Part shown: positions 41,228 through 50,208 of the stretch, piece after piece
Numbering within the stretch: position 1 is the stretch's first letter
Layout: every line of letters begins with the position of its first letter
NCBI GenBank assembly: GCA_964652255.1
Contig: CAZZBM010000002.1
Coordinates: 1-64,000, forward strand
From: CAZZBM01 sp964652255
GTDB taxonomy: Bacteria; Bdellovibrionota; Bacteriovoracia; Bacteriovoracales; CAZZBM01
Direction of reading: 5' to 3'
DNA length: 64,000 nucleotides
Notes under the pieces: model-generated
What the model was told of the DNA's origin: nothing
Databases searched by the model: none
What the model saw: the letters and a program-made list of their open reading frames with translations, nothing else
Program-made: the position numbers and the translations under genes

Positions 41228-44200
41228 TTTCTAATTCCCAACTCAAGGCTTCATGATCACTAGCTTCTCCGTCTATGACTTTGAATTTTTTTGGATAAAC
41301 ATCAAATTCATTAGAATAAACGTTTTTAAGAAAAACATGATCTAAGATTTTACCTCTTGGGTAAAAAGTTTTTTCTTCTTCTCGACTTTTAATAAAATTA
41401 TCTAATGTCTCAAAAAGATCTTTAAAAAGAGGTCCTAAAAAGCTCAAAACACCTTGATCAATAATCTTTTTAATTTTCTCTGTTGCGAAAATAAATAATC
41501 TTTGAATTTGAGCCCTGAAAGTTGTATATTCATGCATGGTTAATAAAAAATCACTAAAAGGATCTTTTTTATCGAAAAAAGTCTTTTTCTTTTTATCAGA
41601 TTGATACTTAATAGTTGTAATATCATTACTTTCACTAATATCACTTAAAGCATTTAAATAGGTTAAATTGTTTTGTGAAGCAAAAAGTTGCATAGGAACC
41701 TTAGAATTATTAAATTTATTACCATCTTTTAATAAAACATCTCCAAAAAGATCAAAATTGCCATCAAAAGCCATAATGCTAAAGATTTCTTTAGAGGTAT
41801 CATTGCAGATTTTATTTTTTATAGTAAAATATTTATTCATTTCATTATGATTTATAGTAATTTGACTTGAAATTTTATTTAAAATCGCTTGTTCATTATT
41901 TATATTCTTACAAAAATTAATAAATTGAATCAATTGGGCTGTTTGTTTAATTCTTTCTGAAATAAAAAAATCATCTGTGGTAAAATGTGAAGTGTAGACT
42001 GAAAAATATTTTTTCTGATGATTTTTTCCATGAGAAAAAATACCTTCAAGAATACCTCTAGTGAGAGGAAGCATAAAATGATAATCGATAGTATCTGTAC
42101 TGTAACTTCTCAGATAAGAGGTTTCGTATTGAATATTTTTTTTTTCTAAAGAGTTTTTACTATAAATAATAACTAAACCAGAAGGACCTGAGTTAAAAAG
42201 AAAGTCCTTGTCTTCATGGCTCTTTAAAAGAGATACATCGTCATTATTTGAATTCAATAAACCAAATCTTTTGATACTTTCTTTAAAAAGATCACGGTTA
42301 GGGGGTTGCAAGACATTTAAAAGAGGATAATCGTAAGAATTATAAACATTGCTGGTAATAACCCCACTAGTTTCATGAATAGCTTGAAAGCCAGCATTAG
42401 GGTATTTTTTATTAAGACCTTGTAATACTAGCTTTAGGGTTAAATTCTGAGAACTCTTTGCCCAGATGGGTTCATTGTTTTTATTAAAAATAGCCTGATT
42501 CATTGGCCATACTTCTTGAAAAGTGAAAAAATCAGGTGGAATTTTCTTGAAACCATTATTATCTAAAGTTGCTGATAAATTATTTATAAAGTTATTTACA
42601 ATATTAGAATATTCTTTTTTATCGTAATTACGGCTAATACCAGATTTAAGTTTATGATGAAAAAGTAAATAAGTATTTAAATTAAAAAAAGTTAAATTCA
42701 AATTACTTTTTTCTTTGTATTTTTCTTTATAAAAATCTTTTTCTACGCTATTAATAATTCTTTGTAGTATAAGATAGTGCCAAATATATTCGCTTGGATT
42801 TAAAATAAAATCTTCTGATAAGTATTTTAAAAACCCATCTTGGTATGTATAGCCAAGTTTATTTGTTGGAGATAATTTTTCAAAATCTATGTTTTGAAAA
42901 TATAAATGATCTAAATAATAAGATTTTTTATTTAAGAAAGTATAAAAATAAGGATCTTTTAAATTTTTAAAAATAAACTGTATATATTTTGGTTTATCTA
43001 AAGCTTTTAAATACTTATGTAGGCTATTTGAGATAATTGTAATTTTATTTTTGTATTGTTCTAAAACAAGCAAAGAGTCTAAATAAAAATTCATTCCAAA
43101 ATATTTATTGTTATTAATATAATCTTCATGGTTTTTATGAATATTCTCATTTTCTTGTGCTATTTTTTTTCTATTTTCTTCAAAATTTTTTTTATCTTCT
43201 TCACTAGGAAATTTTTTTCTTATATTGAAAGGAATTTCTTTTTTTTCCGGTTTAATAAAACTACTATTGAAAATATTAAAAATGCTACTATGATCTTTTC
43301 CATGAGATGTTTTATTGTAAATATTAGAAATAAGATTATCAATATCTTGAACTATTGTGTGAAAATCACTTTCTTTTGTTATACTATTAAATATATTTTT
43401 TTTTTCTTGGTTTTTAAAGTCATTATGTCTTAAATTTAAGCTTAATTTGTTAAAAACTTGTTTTTTATACAGAGCAAATACAGAATCAGTTAGTAATTGA
43501 TAAATTTTTTCAGCGATTTGATTATTGTTATTTTTGCTTAAAAAATTTATCAAATGAACGTTAAATTTAATCATATTAATTTTATCATCCATAGGCAAAC
43601 TTTTGAAATTAAATTTAAAATGTGGATTAAGTTCAAAGTTATTAAGAAAATAAGCTGTTTGATCTATGGCACTTTCTATCTTAATTCTATCTCTATCAAT
43701 ATTAGGATTTAAATTATCAACATTAGGTAAAATGTTTTTAATAAAAATAGCAAATTGACTAAAACTATTTTCAATAGTTTTAGTGTAGCTAGGAGCTCTG
43801 TTTTTATAAAAAAAGTAAATAATAGATAAAGATTCTTTTAAATCAGAAGATAACTCTTGAATCGAATTTATTTTATTAAATTCTTCTTCATTTAATAATT
43901 TTTCTATGAATGAATTTTTTTCAAATTCAGCTGTGTTTTCACTTGATTGTTCAAGTCCTTCTGTATTAACATAAAAATAGGGTAAATCATCTTCGTTTTT
44001 TTTTTGCATTAAACTATTTCTTATTTTTACTAAAGATGGCATGTCTTCAGTGTTTAAATTGCAACTAAAAAGTTTTTGAAGTTCTTCAAAAGATTTATTA
44101 ATTAGAATAGAGTATGCTTCAATGTTTTTTTTTAAAATTTTTTTCTCCTCATCAGAAACATTAAATGAAGAAAAAGAAAATTTTTCAGGATAAGTGTTGA

Positions 44201-44600
44201 TTATTTCATCGAGATTTAAAGAGTGATCATCTTGTTTTTTTTCTTTTTTAAATCTATTGAAAACATTCATTCCAAAATTCACAATTCTATTTTTGAAGTT
44301 TGGATTAGAACTATTATGATTATTATAGTCTGGTAGTGAAATTTTATTTAGATCAGCGATAGAAGGATTTCTATTTAAAAAGTTTTGTAGATTTGATCCA
44401 AACTGAGAAAAAGATTTGATTTTATCAGACAAAGAGTAATCTGGTTCCAGAGATTCTTTTTTTTTATTTAATATTTCTTCTAAATTGTCATTTTGTTTTT
44501 TTAAATTAGCTACGTTTTTAGCTGTTAGCTCTTTGTTTTTACTTAGGTTACAAGAAAATAATAATACTAGTAATAAACTAGATGTAAAGCTCTTAAACAT
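41214..44600 (-). CDS. Giant lipoprotein with C-terminal sphingomyelinase-like EEP domain
   Basis: 1128 residues, the largest protein in the window. Signal MFKSFTSSLLLVLLFSC (Cys 17). Residues about 18-630 are helical, Asn/Lys-rich and unassigned. Residues about 637-1128 follow the endonuclease/exonuclease/phosphatase order seen in bacterial sphingomyelinases: FNLNTYLL, FQEVW (metal-binding Glu, near 693), SGLVIIYSK, RGILEGIF, VYTSHF (near 870), FDGNFD (near 942, DxN), LDHVFL (near 1088) and SDHEALSWEL (near 1114). A phosphodiesterase acting on phospholipid, or a nuclease, is likely. It follows a small lipoprotein gene by 3 nt. Confidence 0.75.
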   Translation of the reverse strand: MFKSFTSSLLLVLLFSCNLSKNKELTAKNVANLKKQNDNLEEILNKKKESLEPDYSLSDKIKSFSQFGSNLQNFLNRNPSIADLNKISLPDYNNHNSSNPNFKNRIVNFGMNVFNRFKKEKKQDDHSLNLDEIINTYPEKFSFSSFNVSDEEKKILKKNIEAYSILINKSFEELQKLFSCNLNTEDMPSLVKIRNSLMQKKNEDDLPYFYVNTEGLEQSSENTAEFEKNSFIEKLLNEEEFNKINSIQELSSDLKESLSIIYFFYKNRAPSYTKTIENSFSQFAIFIKNILPNVDNLNPNIDRDRIKIESAIDQTAYFLNNFELNPHFKFNFKSLPMDDKINMIKFNVHLINFLSKNNNNQIAEKIYQLLTDSVFALYKKQVFNKLSLNLRHNDFKNQEKKNIFNSITKESDFHTIVQDIDNLISNIYNKTSHGKDHSSIFNIFNSSFIKPEKKEIPFNIRKKFPSEEDKKNFEENRKKIAQENENIHKNHEDYINNNKYFGMNFYLDSLLVLEQYKNKITIISNSLHKYLKALDKPKYIQFIFKNLKDPYFYTFLNKKSYYLDHLYFQNIDFEKLSPTNKLGYTYQDGFLKYLSEDFILNPSEYIWHYLILQRIINSVEKDFYKEKYKEKSNLNLTFFNLNTYLLFHHKLKSGISRNYDKKEYSNIVNNFINNLSATLDNNGFKKIPPDFFTFQEVWPMNQAIFNKNNEPIWAKSSQNLTLKLVLQGLNKKYPNAGFQAIHETSGVITSNVYNSYDYPLLNVLQPPNRDLFKESIKRFGLLNSNNDDVSLLKSHEDKDFLFNSGPSGLVIIYSKNSLEKKNIQYETSYLRSYSTDTIDYHFMLPLTRGILEGIFSHGKNHQKKYFSVYTSHFTTDDFFISERIKQTAQLIQFINFCKNINNEQAILNKISSQITINHNEMNKYFTIKNKICNDTSKEIFSIMAFDGNFDLFGDVLLKDGNKFNNSKVPMQLFASQNNLTYLNALSDISESNDITTIKYQSDKKKKTFFDKKDPFSDFLLTMHEYTTFRAQIQRLFIFATEKIKKIIDQGVLSFLGPLFKDLFETLDNFIKSREEEKTFYPRGKILDHVFLKNVYSNEFDVYPKKFKVIDGEASDHEALSWELEIIFH

Positions 44601-44603
44601 AAA

Positions 44604-44930
44604 CTATTCTCCATTAGTGAATGGATTTTCCATAAAAGAAGATAAAGTAGAAGATATTCCATACAGAAAGTTAAAAAAAACATCATCTGGAATATTTCCG
44701 TAGGCTTCTTTAAAATGCTCAAGCATTTTTGGAAAATCAAAAAGAAGTGTAGCTTTAAAAAAAGAAAAAAATGAATTTAATTGATGAAGCTCTATGTCTT
44801 CAGATTTTAAACCTGTCTTTTCATAGAATTTTGCAAAATTGCCACTTAATCTTAACGACTCTTCAAGTAACTCATTTGTTTTTTCTAAGTTGCCACAAGA
44901 TAATAAAAATAAAAAAAATAAATAAAACAT
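44604..44930 (-). CDS. Small lipoprotein upstream of the EEP lipoprotein
   Basis: 108 residues. MFYLFFLFLLSC (Cys 12) has no basic residue in the signal. The mature part is helical and Phe/Leu-rich with no known motif. It ends 3 nt before the giant lipoprotein start, so the two form an operon; a chaperone or inhibitor role for the small partner is possible but unproven. Confidence 0.65.
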   Translation of the reverse strand: MFYLFFLFLLSCGNLEKTNELLEESLRLSGNFAKFYEKTGLKSEDIELHQLNSFFSFFKATLLFDFPKMLEHFKEAYGNIPDDVFFNFLYGISSTLSSFMENPFTNGE

Positions 44931-44971
44931 AATTTATAAGCTATGAATATATATCAAAGTTATTTATTAAA

Positions 44972-45000
44972 TTGCAAATCATTATTTTTTTTTACATAGT
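44972..45000 (+). promoter_or_regulatory. Candidate promoter for the M23 peptidase operon
   Basis: TTGCAA, 17-nt spacer, CATAGT within a 151-bp divergent intergenic region. An alternative is TATAAA 8 nt before the 45082 ATG. Neither is strong. Confidence 0.3.
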
Positions 45001-45081
45001 GGGTAAAAAAATTAAATTTATTTATGTTTTAGAGATTTTTCTGTACTCTTTTATTCTGAATAGATAATATAAATGTAGAGC

Positions 45082-45846
45082 ATGATCTTTTATCTTTATT
45101 CAGTTTATAAAGGTCAAGTATTTAAAACAAAAGAGTTTTGTAATTTAAATACTTTCTTTTATTTTAAGAATGAGATTATTTATTTAGTGCCTTTAGATAA
45201 GCAAGAAAATTATATTATTTGTAATAAGACAAAAATTTCACTAAAGGAAGTAAAGCTACCCTTGGGTAGAGTTATTGTAAAAAAAGATTTTTTGGAAATT
45301 AAGCCTGAAATCAAATTAAGAATAGATCAAGAAAGAAAAAAAACTCAATTTCTTTATGATTACTATAATTATACTGATAACATTCTTTTTAAAAATTTTT
45401 TTTTAAAAAACATTCAAAATCCTTTAAAGTTTATTCATATAGTAAGTGAATTTGGTAAAAAAAGAGATTATGGAGAATATAAAAAAAATAAAGGAAAATT
45501 TATTTTTCATAAATTCTTTGACTCTATCCATTGGGGAGTTGATTTAAGAGGGGTAGAAGGAACAGAAATTTATGCTATAGCTGATGGAGAAATTATTCTA
45601 AAAGAAGAACTTTATCTCACGGGCAATACCCTCATTATTTATCATGGGAGTGGTATTTTTTCATTATATGCTCATTTAAAAGATTTTTATCAACAAAAAT
45701 CAGAATTAGTAAAATCAGGAGATCTTATTGGCTTTGTAGGACAAACAGGGAGAGTGAGTGGTCCTCATCTTCATTTTGGTATTAAAATTAGGGATCAATG
45801 GGTGGACCCCCTGCAGTTTATTGATTTAATAAAGGAATTGATGTGA
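45082..45846 (+). CDS. M23-family (LytM-type) peptidase
   Basis: 254 residues. The C-terminal ~120 form a LytM domain: HWGVDLRG (zinc His and Asp, about 153-160), YAIADGEI, YAHL and HLHFG (about 231-235). It would cut peptidoglycan cross-links, or be an EnvC/NlpD-like activator if inactive, but all zinc ligands are present. The N-terminus MIFYLYSVYKG may be a very short export signal; the next ~140 residues are unassigned. Stop overlaps the next start. Confidence 0.85.
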   Translation: MIFYLYSVYKGQVFKTKEFCNLNTFFYFKNEIIYLVPLDKQENYIICNKTKISLKEVKLPLGRVIVKKDFLEIKPEIKLRIDQERKKTQFLYDYYNYTDNILFKNFFLKNIQNPLKFIHIVSEFGKKRDYGEYKKNKGKFIFHKFFDSIHWGVDLRGVEGTEIYAIADGEIILKEELYLTGNTLIIYHGSGIFSLYAHLKDFYQQKSELVKSGDLIGFVGQTGRVSGPHLHFGIKIRDQWVDPLQFIDLIKELM

Positions 45847-46799
45847 TTTATGCTGTTTTAGACATAGAAACAACGGGATCATCTCATGAGGAAGATCAAA
45901 TCTTTCATTTGGGGGTGGTCTTATTAAAGGACCTAGACTTTTTAGAAGAAAAAGAATTTTTTTTTAAAACTAAAAAAAACTTTGATCCTTTCTTGAAAAA
46001 AATGATAGGAAAAGATGCTTCTTTTTTTTCTCAGTATCCTTCTTTTGAAGAAGAAGCAGAAAAAGTTAAAAGTTACCTTGATCAGGCTCAAGTTATTATT
46101 GCTCATAATAAAAGCTTTGATCTTAATTTTCTAAATCATTATTTTAGAAAGTGTTCTTTGCAAGAGTTGAAACAAAAATCTTACTGTACAGAAAAAATGA
46201 CAAGAGAACTTTTTCCAGAGATGATATCAAGCAATCTTTCTTATTTGACCTATTTTTTTTTTAGAAAAAGATATAAAGAGCACAGTGCTTTAGAAGATGC
46301 TAGAGCTACGGCAAAGCTTTTTTCTTTTTATAAAAAAAATGAATTTCTCTTGGAAAGAAAAACAATGAAAAACTTTTTTTATATAGAGAACAACTGGGTT
46401 AATAGTAAAAATATGAGTTATAATTTTTTTAATAAAAAAGATTTTCTCTATAATATTTTATATAAAAAAAATAAATCTATCTTAAATAAGATCTTTTTAA
46501 CTAAAAAAAGTAAAAAAATGATTGCAATCTTACCTACTATCTATGATGAGCAAATAGATATTATTTATTTTCAATACAATCAGTTAAAAAGCTACCATCT
46601 TTCTCAAAAAAAATTAATTAAGGATCTTGTAAGTTTTTATCATAATCATAAAGATTCCCCTATAGATGAACCTTATTTTTTAGAAGAAGCTATTTTTTTA
46701 AATAAAGAAGATCTTAAAAAGATTCTTAAATATAATTTTGTTTCTTGGCTTATGATAAAAAAGGACTTTAACAAGAATAAAAACTATCTTATAAGATAA
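45843..46799 (+). CDS. DEDDh exonuclease (DnaQ-like)
   Basis: 318 residues. The N-terminal ~165 carry ExoI DIETTG (about 7-12), ExoII AHNKSFDLNFL (about 87-97) and ExoIII HSALEDARATA (about 143-153). This fold occurs in the DNA polymerase III epsilon subunit and other 3'-5' exonucleases. The ~150-residue Lys/Tyr-rich C-terminal half is unassigned and longer than in epsilon. GTG start overlapping the M23 stop. Confidence 0.82.
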   Translation: MIYAVLDIETTGSSHEEDQIFHLGVVLLKDLDFLEEKEFFFKTKKNFDPFLKKMIGKDASFFSQYPSFEEEAEKVKSYLDQAQVIIAHNKSFDLNFLNHYFRKCSLQELKQKSYCTEKMTRELFPEMISSNLSYLTYFFFRKRYKEHSALEDARATAKLFSFYKKNEFLLERKTMKNFFYIENNWVNSKNMSYNFFNKKDFLYNILYKKNKSILNKIFLTKKSKKMIAILPTIYDEQIDIIYFQYNQLKSYHLSQKKLIKDLVSFYHNHKDSPIDEPYFLEEAIFLNKEDLKKILKYNFVSWLMIKKDFNKNKNYLIR

Positions 46800-46802
46800 A
46801 AG

Positions 46803-47993
46803 ATGGTTTATTTATTAAATTTTTCATTTTTAGCAGGAATGATTTTATTGGCTTTTCTATTAAGCGAAGAGAGAAAAAAAATTGATTGGAAAAGTATTGC
46901 TATAGGTTTTATTCTTCAAATATTTTTTGCTTTTGTTTTTTTTAAAACTAATGTTGGTCAGAGTGTTTTTCTTGTTATTAATAGAGTAGCTGAATTTTTA
47001 ACGCATTATTCTTTAGCAGGGTCTTCTTTTATCTTTGGATCTTTAGTTGATGAAAAAAAACATGGATTTATTTTTGCTTTAAAAGCTCTTCCAACAATCA
47101 TTTATCTAAGTACACTTCTTGGTTTTTTCTACTATATTGGAGTGATGCAAAAAGTGATTTTTTACTTAGGATGGTTTTTAAAAAAACTTCTCAAGATTTC
47201 TTTACCAGAATCTATTTGTGCTTCTTCTAATATTTTTTTGGCTCAAACAGAAGCTCCTTTAGTTATAAAACCTTATGTAAAAAATCTTACAAGATCAGAA
47301 CTGTTCACTTTAATGACCGTGGGAATGGCTACGACTGCAGGGAGTGTTCTAATTGCTTATACGAGTTATGGAGTCAAAGCAGGACATTTAGTAGGAGCAA
47401 CTTTAATGTCTATTCCCTGTGCTATTGTTTATAGTAAGATTTTTATTCCAGGACAGAGTTCAAAAAATGAAGAAGTTTATCTTTGGGAAAGAGCAGATTC
47501 TTTATTAGAGCATTTAGCTGAAAGTGCCTTGACCGGTTTAAAAATAGCATTAAATATAGGAGCAATTTTAATTGCTTTTATTGCCCTTATTGCTACTTTT
47601 AATGGTTTTTTGCAAGGATTAGGTTTATGGACCTTAGATGAAATTCTAGGTTTAATTTTAAAACCAGTAGCTTATTTGTTAGGTGTTCCTTGGCAAGAGT
47701 CTCATTATTTAGGAATGCTTATAGGTAAAAAAATTATTTTAAATGAATTTATCGCTTTTTCTTCTTTTCAAGAAGTGAAATCAACATTAAGTGATAAAAG
47801 TCAGGTTATAGCTAGTTATGTTCTTTGTAGTTTTGGTAATTTTTCTTCTATGGCTATCCAAATTGGAGCTTGGGGTGGGATTGATGAAAAGAAGAAAAAA
47901 CAAGTTGCTTCCTTGGGTCTCAAAGCATTGTTAGCAGCAACAATGACTTCATTTACAACGAGTATTCTGGCAGGAATTTTTTATAGCTTATGA
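46803..47993 (+). CDS. nupC: Concentrative nucleoside transporter (NupC/CNT)
   Basis: 396 residues with about eight to ten membrane segments. Family motifs: NIFLAQTEAPLVIKPY (about 149-164), MATTAGSVLIAY (about 182-193), ESALTGLKIALNIGAILIAFIAL, and NEFIAFSSF. It imports nucleosides with H+ or Na+. Together with tdk it indicates nucleoside scavenging. Overlaps rng by 4 nt. Confidence 0.92.
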   Translation: MVYLLNFSFLAGMILLAFLLSEERKKIDWKSIAIGFILQIFFAFVFFKTNVGQSVFLVINRVAEFLTHYSLAGSSFIFGSLVDEKKHGFIFALKALPTIIYLSTLLGFFYYIGVMQKVIFYLGWFLKKLLKISLPESICASSNIFLAQTEAPLVIKPYVKNLTRSELFTLMTVGMATTAGSVLIAYTSYGVKAGHLVGATLMSIPCAIVYSKIFIPGQSSKNEEVYLWERADSLLEHLAESALTGLKIALNIGAILIAFIALIATFNGFLQGLGLWTLDEILGLILKPVAYLLGVPWQESHYLGMLIGKKIILNEFIAFSSFQEVKSTLSDKSQVIASYVLCSFGNFSSMAIQIGAWGGIDEKKKKQVASLGLKALLAATMTSFTTSILAGIFYSL

Positions 47994-49531
47994 AAAAAAT
48001 AATGATTTTGAGTGAAAATTTTGAAGAAAGAAAATTTATCATTCAAGACGAACTGGGGGAAGTTTTAGATTTTTACATAGATAAAATAAAATACAAAAAA
48101 TATGACAACTTAGAAGAAGGGTCTTTTTATTTAGGAAGAGTAGTGAAGATTTTATCAGGAATTGAAGCTGCCTTTATTGATATTGGAGAATCAAGATCAG
48201 CTTTTTTACATGTTTTAGATATTTTTAAACCGTCAAAAGAAGAAGAATTAATTTTAACAGAAGAAAAAAAAGATTCTCAACAAATGATTATTCCTGATGA
48301 TTATACAATGATTTCAGATAGAATCAAAAGATTAAAGAAATATGCTCCGACTATTGATTCTTTACTAAAAGAAGGGGATAAAATTTTGGTTCAAATAGAT
48401 AAAGAGCCTATTGCTAGTAAAGGAGCTAGGGTTACTACGCATCTTTCTTTTACGGGACAATATCTTATTTATTATCCTTATTTTCACCACACTTTTTTAT
48501 CTGAAAGAATAGAAAATATTGATGAAAGAATAAGGTTAACTCAACAACTTGATTTTTTAAGAGAAGAGTTTTCAGGGGGAATTTTAGCTAAATCTAGTGC
48601 TCAGGGTCAATCATTAAAAAATTTAAAAAAAGATTTTTTAAATTTATTGAAACAGTGGGAAAATCTTTTACAAAAATTTAATCAAGATCAAAATCCAAAA
48701 ATACTTCTCAAGGAAACGAGTTTTATTGGAAAAATCTTAAAAGAATATCTTGATCATGATTTAGTTAAAATTATTTGCGATTCACCTTCTTTAATTAAAC
48801 AATTAAAAAAACTTTTGCCTGATATTTCAATTGAATATTGGAAAGAGTCAAAAGATCTTTTTGAATCTCGTCATTTGGATGTTTTTTTAAAAAACCTTTT
48901 TAAGAAAAAAATAGAACTTACTTCAGGAGTAAGTTTTCATATTGAACAAACAGAAGCCTTGGTTTCTGTTGATATAAACTCTGGAAGATTTACTAAGGAT
49001 AATATTCAAGAGACAGCTTTGTATACTAATTTAGAAGCAGCAAGAGAAATTGCTAAACATATTCGGTGGAGAAATCTCGGAGGAATTATTGTTATTGATT
49101 TTATTGATATGGAATCATCCCAAGATAAAAGGTTAGTAGAAAAAACTTTTTTAGAAGAGTTAAAAAAAGATCGTACAAAAATTAGTGTCTTACCTATTTC
49201 TGAATATGGACTTTTGCAGATGACCAGAAAAAGAAAAAGTGATTCAGTACATCGTCTTCTTACTGAAAATTGTTCTTGTTGTCATGGTTATGGTTATGTA
49301 AAAATTATTCCTAGTGTTGCTTATGATATTTTAAAAAAGATTAAAAATGAATTTATCCAAGAGAAAAATAAAAAAAATCTTAGAATTTTTCTTAATCATC
49401 AAGTTTGTGATTTTATTTTAAATAATCAAAAAAATGATCTAAGGGATTTAGAAAAAAGTTACCAAAAAACTCTTGTTTTTAACCCTGATAGCGAATTTCA
49501 TCGAGAATCTTTTGAATTCCATTGGGATTGA
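47990..49531 (+). CDS. rng: Ribonuclease G/E family
   Basis: 513 residues, the RNase G length. N-terminal S1-like region GSFYLGRVVKILSGIEAAFIDIGESRSAFLH (starts near 44), catalytic DNase-I-like Asp in VSVDINSGRF and VIDFIDM, and the zinc-link CSCCHG near the C-terminus (about 431-436). It processes rRNA precursors and degrades mRNA; it has no C-terminal degradosome scaffold. Confidence 0.93.
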   Translation: MKKIMILSENFEERKFIIQDELGEVLDFYIDKIKYKKYDNLEEGSFYLGRVVKILSGIEAAFIDIGESRSAFLHVLDIFKPSKEEELILTEEKKDSQQMIIPDDYTMISDRIKRLKKYAPTIDSLLKEGDKILVQIDKEPIASKGARVTTHLSFTGQYLIYYPYFHHTFLSERIENIDERIRLTQQLDFLREEFSGGILAKSSAQGQSLKNLKKDFLNLLKQWENLLQKFNQDQNPKILLKETSFIGKILKEYLDHDLVKIICDSPSLIKQLKKLLPDISIEYWKESKDLFESRHLDVFLKNLFKKKIELTSGVSFHIEQTEALVSVDINSGRFTKDNIQETALYTNLEAAREIAKHIRWRNLGGIIVIDFIDMESSQDKRLVEKTFLEELKKDRTKISVLPISEYGLLQMTRKRKSDSVHRLLTENCSCCHGYGYVKIIPSVAYDILKKIKNEFIQEKNKKNLRIFLNHQVCDFILNNQKNDLRDLEKSYQKTLVFNPDSEFHRESFEFHWD

Positions 49532-49556
49532 CAAAAAATAAAAAAAAAGATAAATA
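49528..49556 (+). promoter_or_regulatory. Promoter of the S6-S18 / L9 operon
   Basis: Perfect -35 TTGACA (49528-49533, overlapping the rng stop), 17-nt A-rich spacer, -10 TAAATA. It gives a leader of about 50 nt with two hairpins before the rpsF start. Confidence 0.5.
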
Positions 49557-49576
49557 CTTGGTTGAAAATGCTTGTT

Positions 49577-49605
49577 CCTAGAAATTTTTTAGGGACCATA
49601 GGTCC
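49577..49605 (+). promoter_or_regulatory. Two-hairpin leader of the S6-S18 gene
   Basis: CCTAGAA...TTTTTTAGG (49577-49593) and GGACC-ATA-GGTCC (49593-49605) form two adjacent stems sharing one G, just before AGGAG. In other bacteria an S6:S18 complex binds its own mRNA leader; this may be a counterpart, but the known CCG-bulge motif is not evident. Confidence 0.4.
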
Positions 49606-49614
49606 AGGAGTGTT

Positions 49615-50208
49615 ATGAAAAATATTTATGAAATTGTTTTTGTTTTAGATCCTCATCTGAATCAAGAAAAAAAAGATCAAGTTATTAAATTAGTAGAAAA
49701 GCTCATTGTTGATTGGAAAGGAGAATCTCTTTTGGTTCGATCTCTAGGATTAAGACCTTTTCCTCAAAAACCTTCAAAAGGTCCAGAGAGAGGTTTTTTT
49801 GAACATATGATCTTTGAAGCAGATAGTTCTTTTATCCAAGAACTAGAGAGAGTTTTAAAAATTCAAGAAAGTGTTTTAAGGTTCTTAACTATAAAATTAG
49901 GTTCTTCTGGAGAAAAAGAACAAATTTTAAAAGCCCAAGATTATCTTCTTACTTTTAAGCCTCAGGTAGAGGAAAAATACAATAAGGGAAGAAAAAAAAC
50001 TTGTTGGTTTACAGAAAATAAAATTCAACCAGACTGGAAATTCCCTAAAACTTATTCTTGGTTAGTGTCTGAATTTGGAAAAATTCTTCCAGCTAGAATG
50101 ACAGGAGTGAGTCCAAAAAATCATAGACGGGCTAATGACGCTATTAAACGAGCGAGAATGATAGGATTTATTAGTTATGTTTCTAATAAAACAGTGGAGT
50201 CTTTGTGA
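49615..50208 (+). CDS. Fused ribosomal proteins S6 and S18
   Basis: 197 residues in one uninterrupted frame. Residues 1-95 are S6 (MKNIYEIVFVLDPHL start, RGFFEHMIFEAD, VLRFLTIKL). Residues 96-124 are a charged linker. Residues 125-190 are S18: KKTCWF, FGKILPARMTGVSPKNHRR (about 154-172), AIKRARMIGFISY (about 176-188). S6 and S18 are separate genes (rpsF, rpsR) in other bacteria known to me and bind each other on the 30S platform, so a fusion is physically sensible. rplI follows with a 4-nt overlap, keeping the usual rpsF-rpsR-rplI order. AGGAG precedes the ATG. Confidence 0.92.
   Translation: MKNIYEIVFVLDPHLNQEKKDQVIKLVEKLIVDWKGESLLVRSLGLRPFPQKPSKGPERGFFEHMIFEADSSFIQELERVLKIQESVLRFLTIKLGSSGEKEQILKAQDYLLTFKPQVEEKYNKGRKKTCWFTENKIQPDWKFPKTYSWLVSEFGKILPARMTGVSPKNHRRANDAIKRARMIGFISYVSNKTVESL

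Noticed and set aside
44604..45081. Possible small RNA gene in the divergent region at 44931-45081
   Set aside because: A+T-rich with weak promoter-like elements but no stable stem or terminator; nothing supports an RNA gene.
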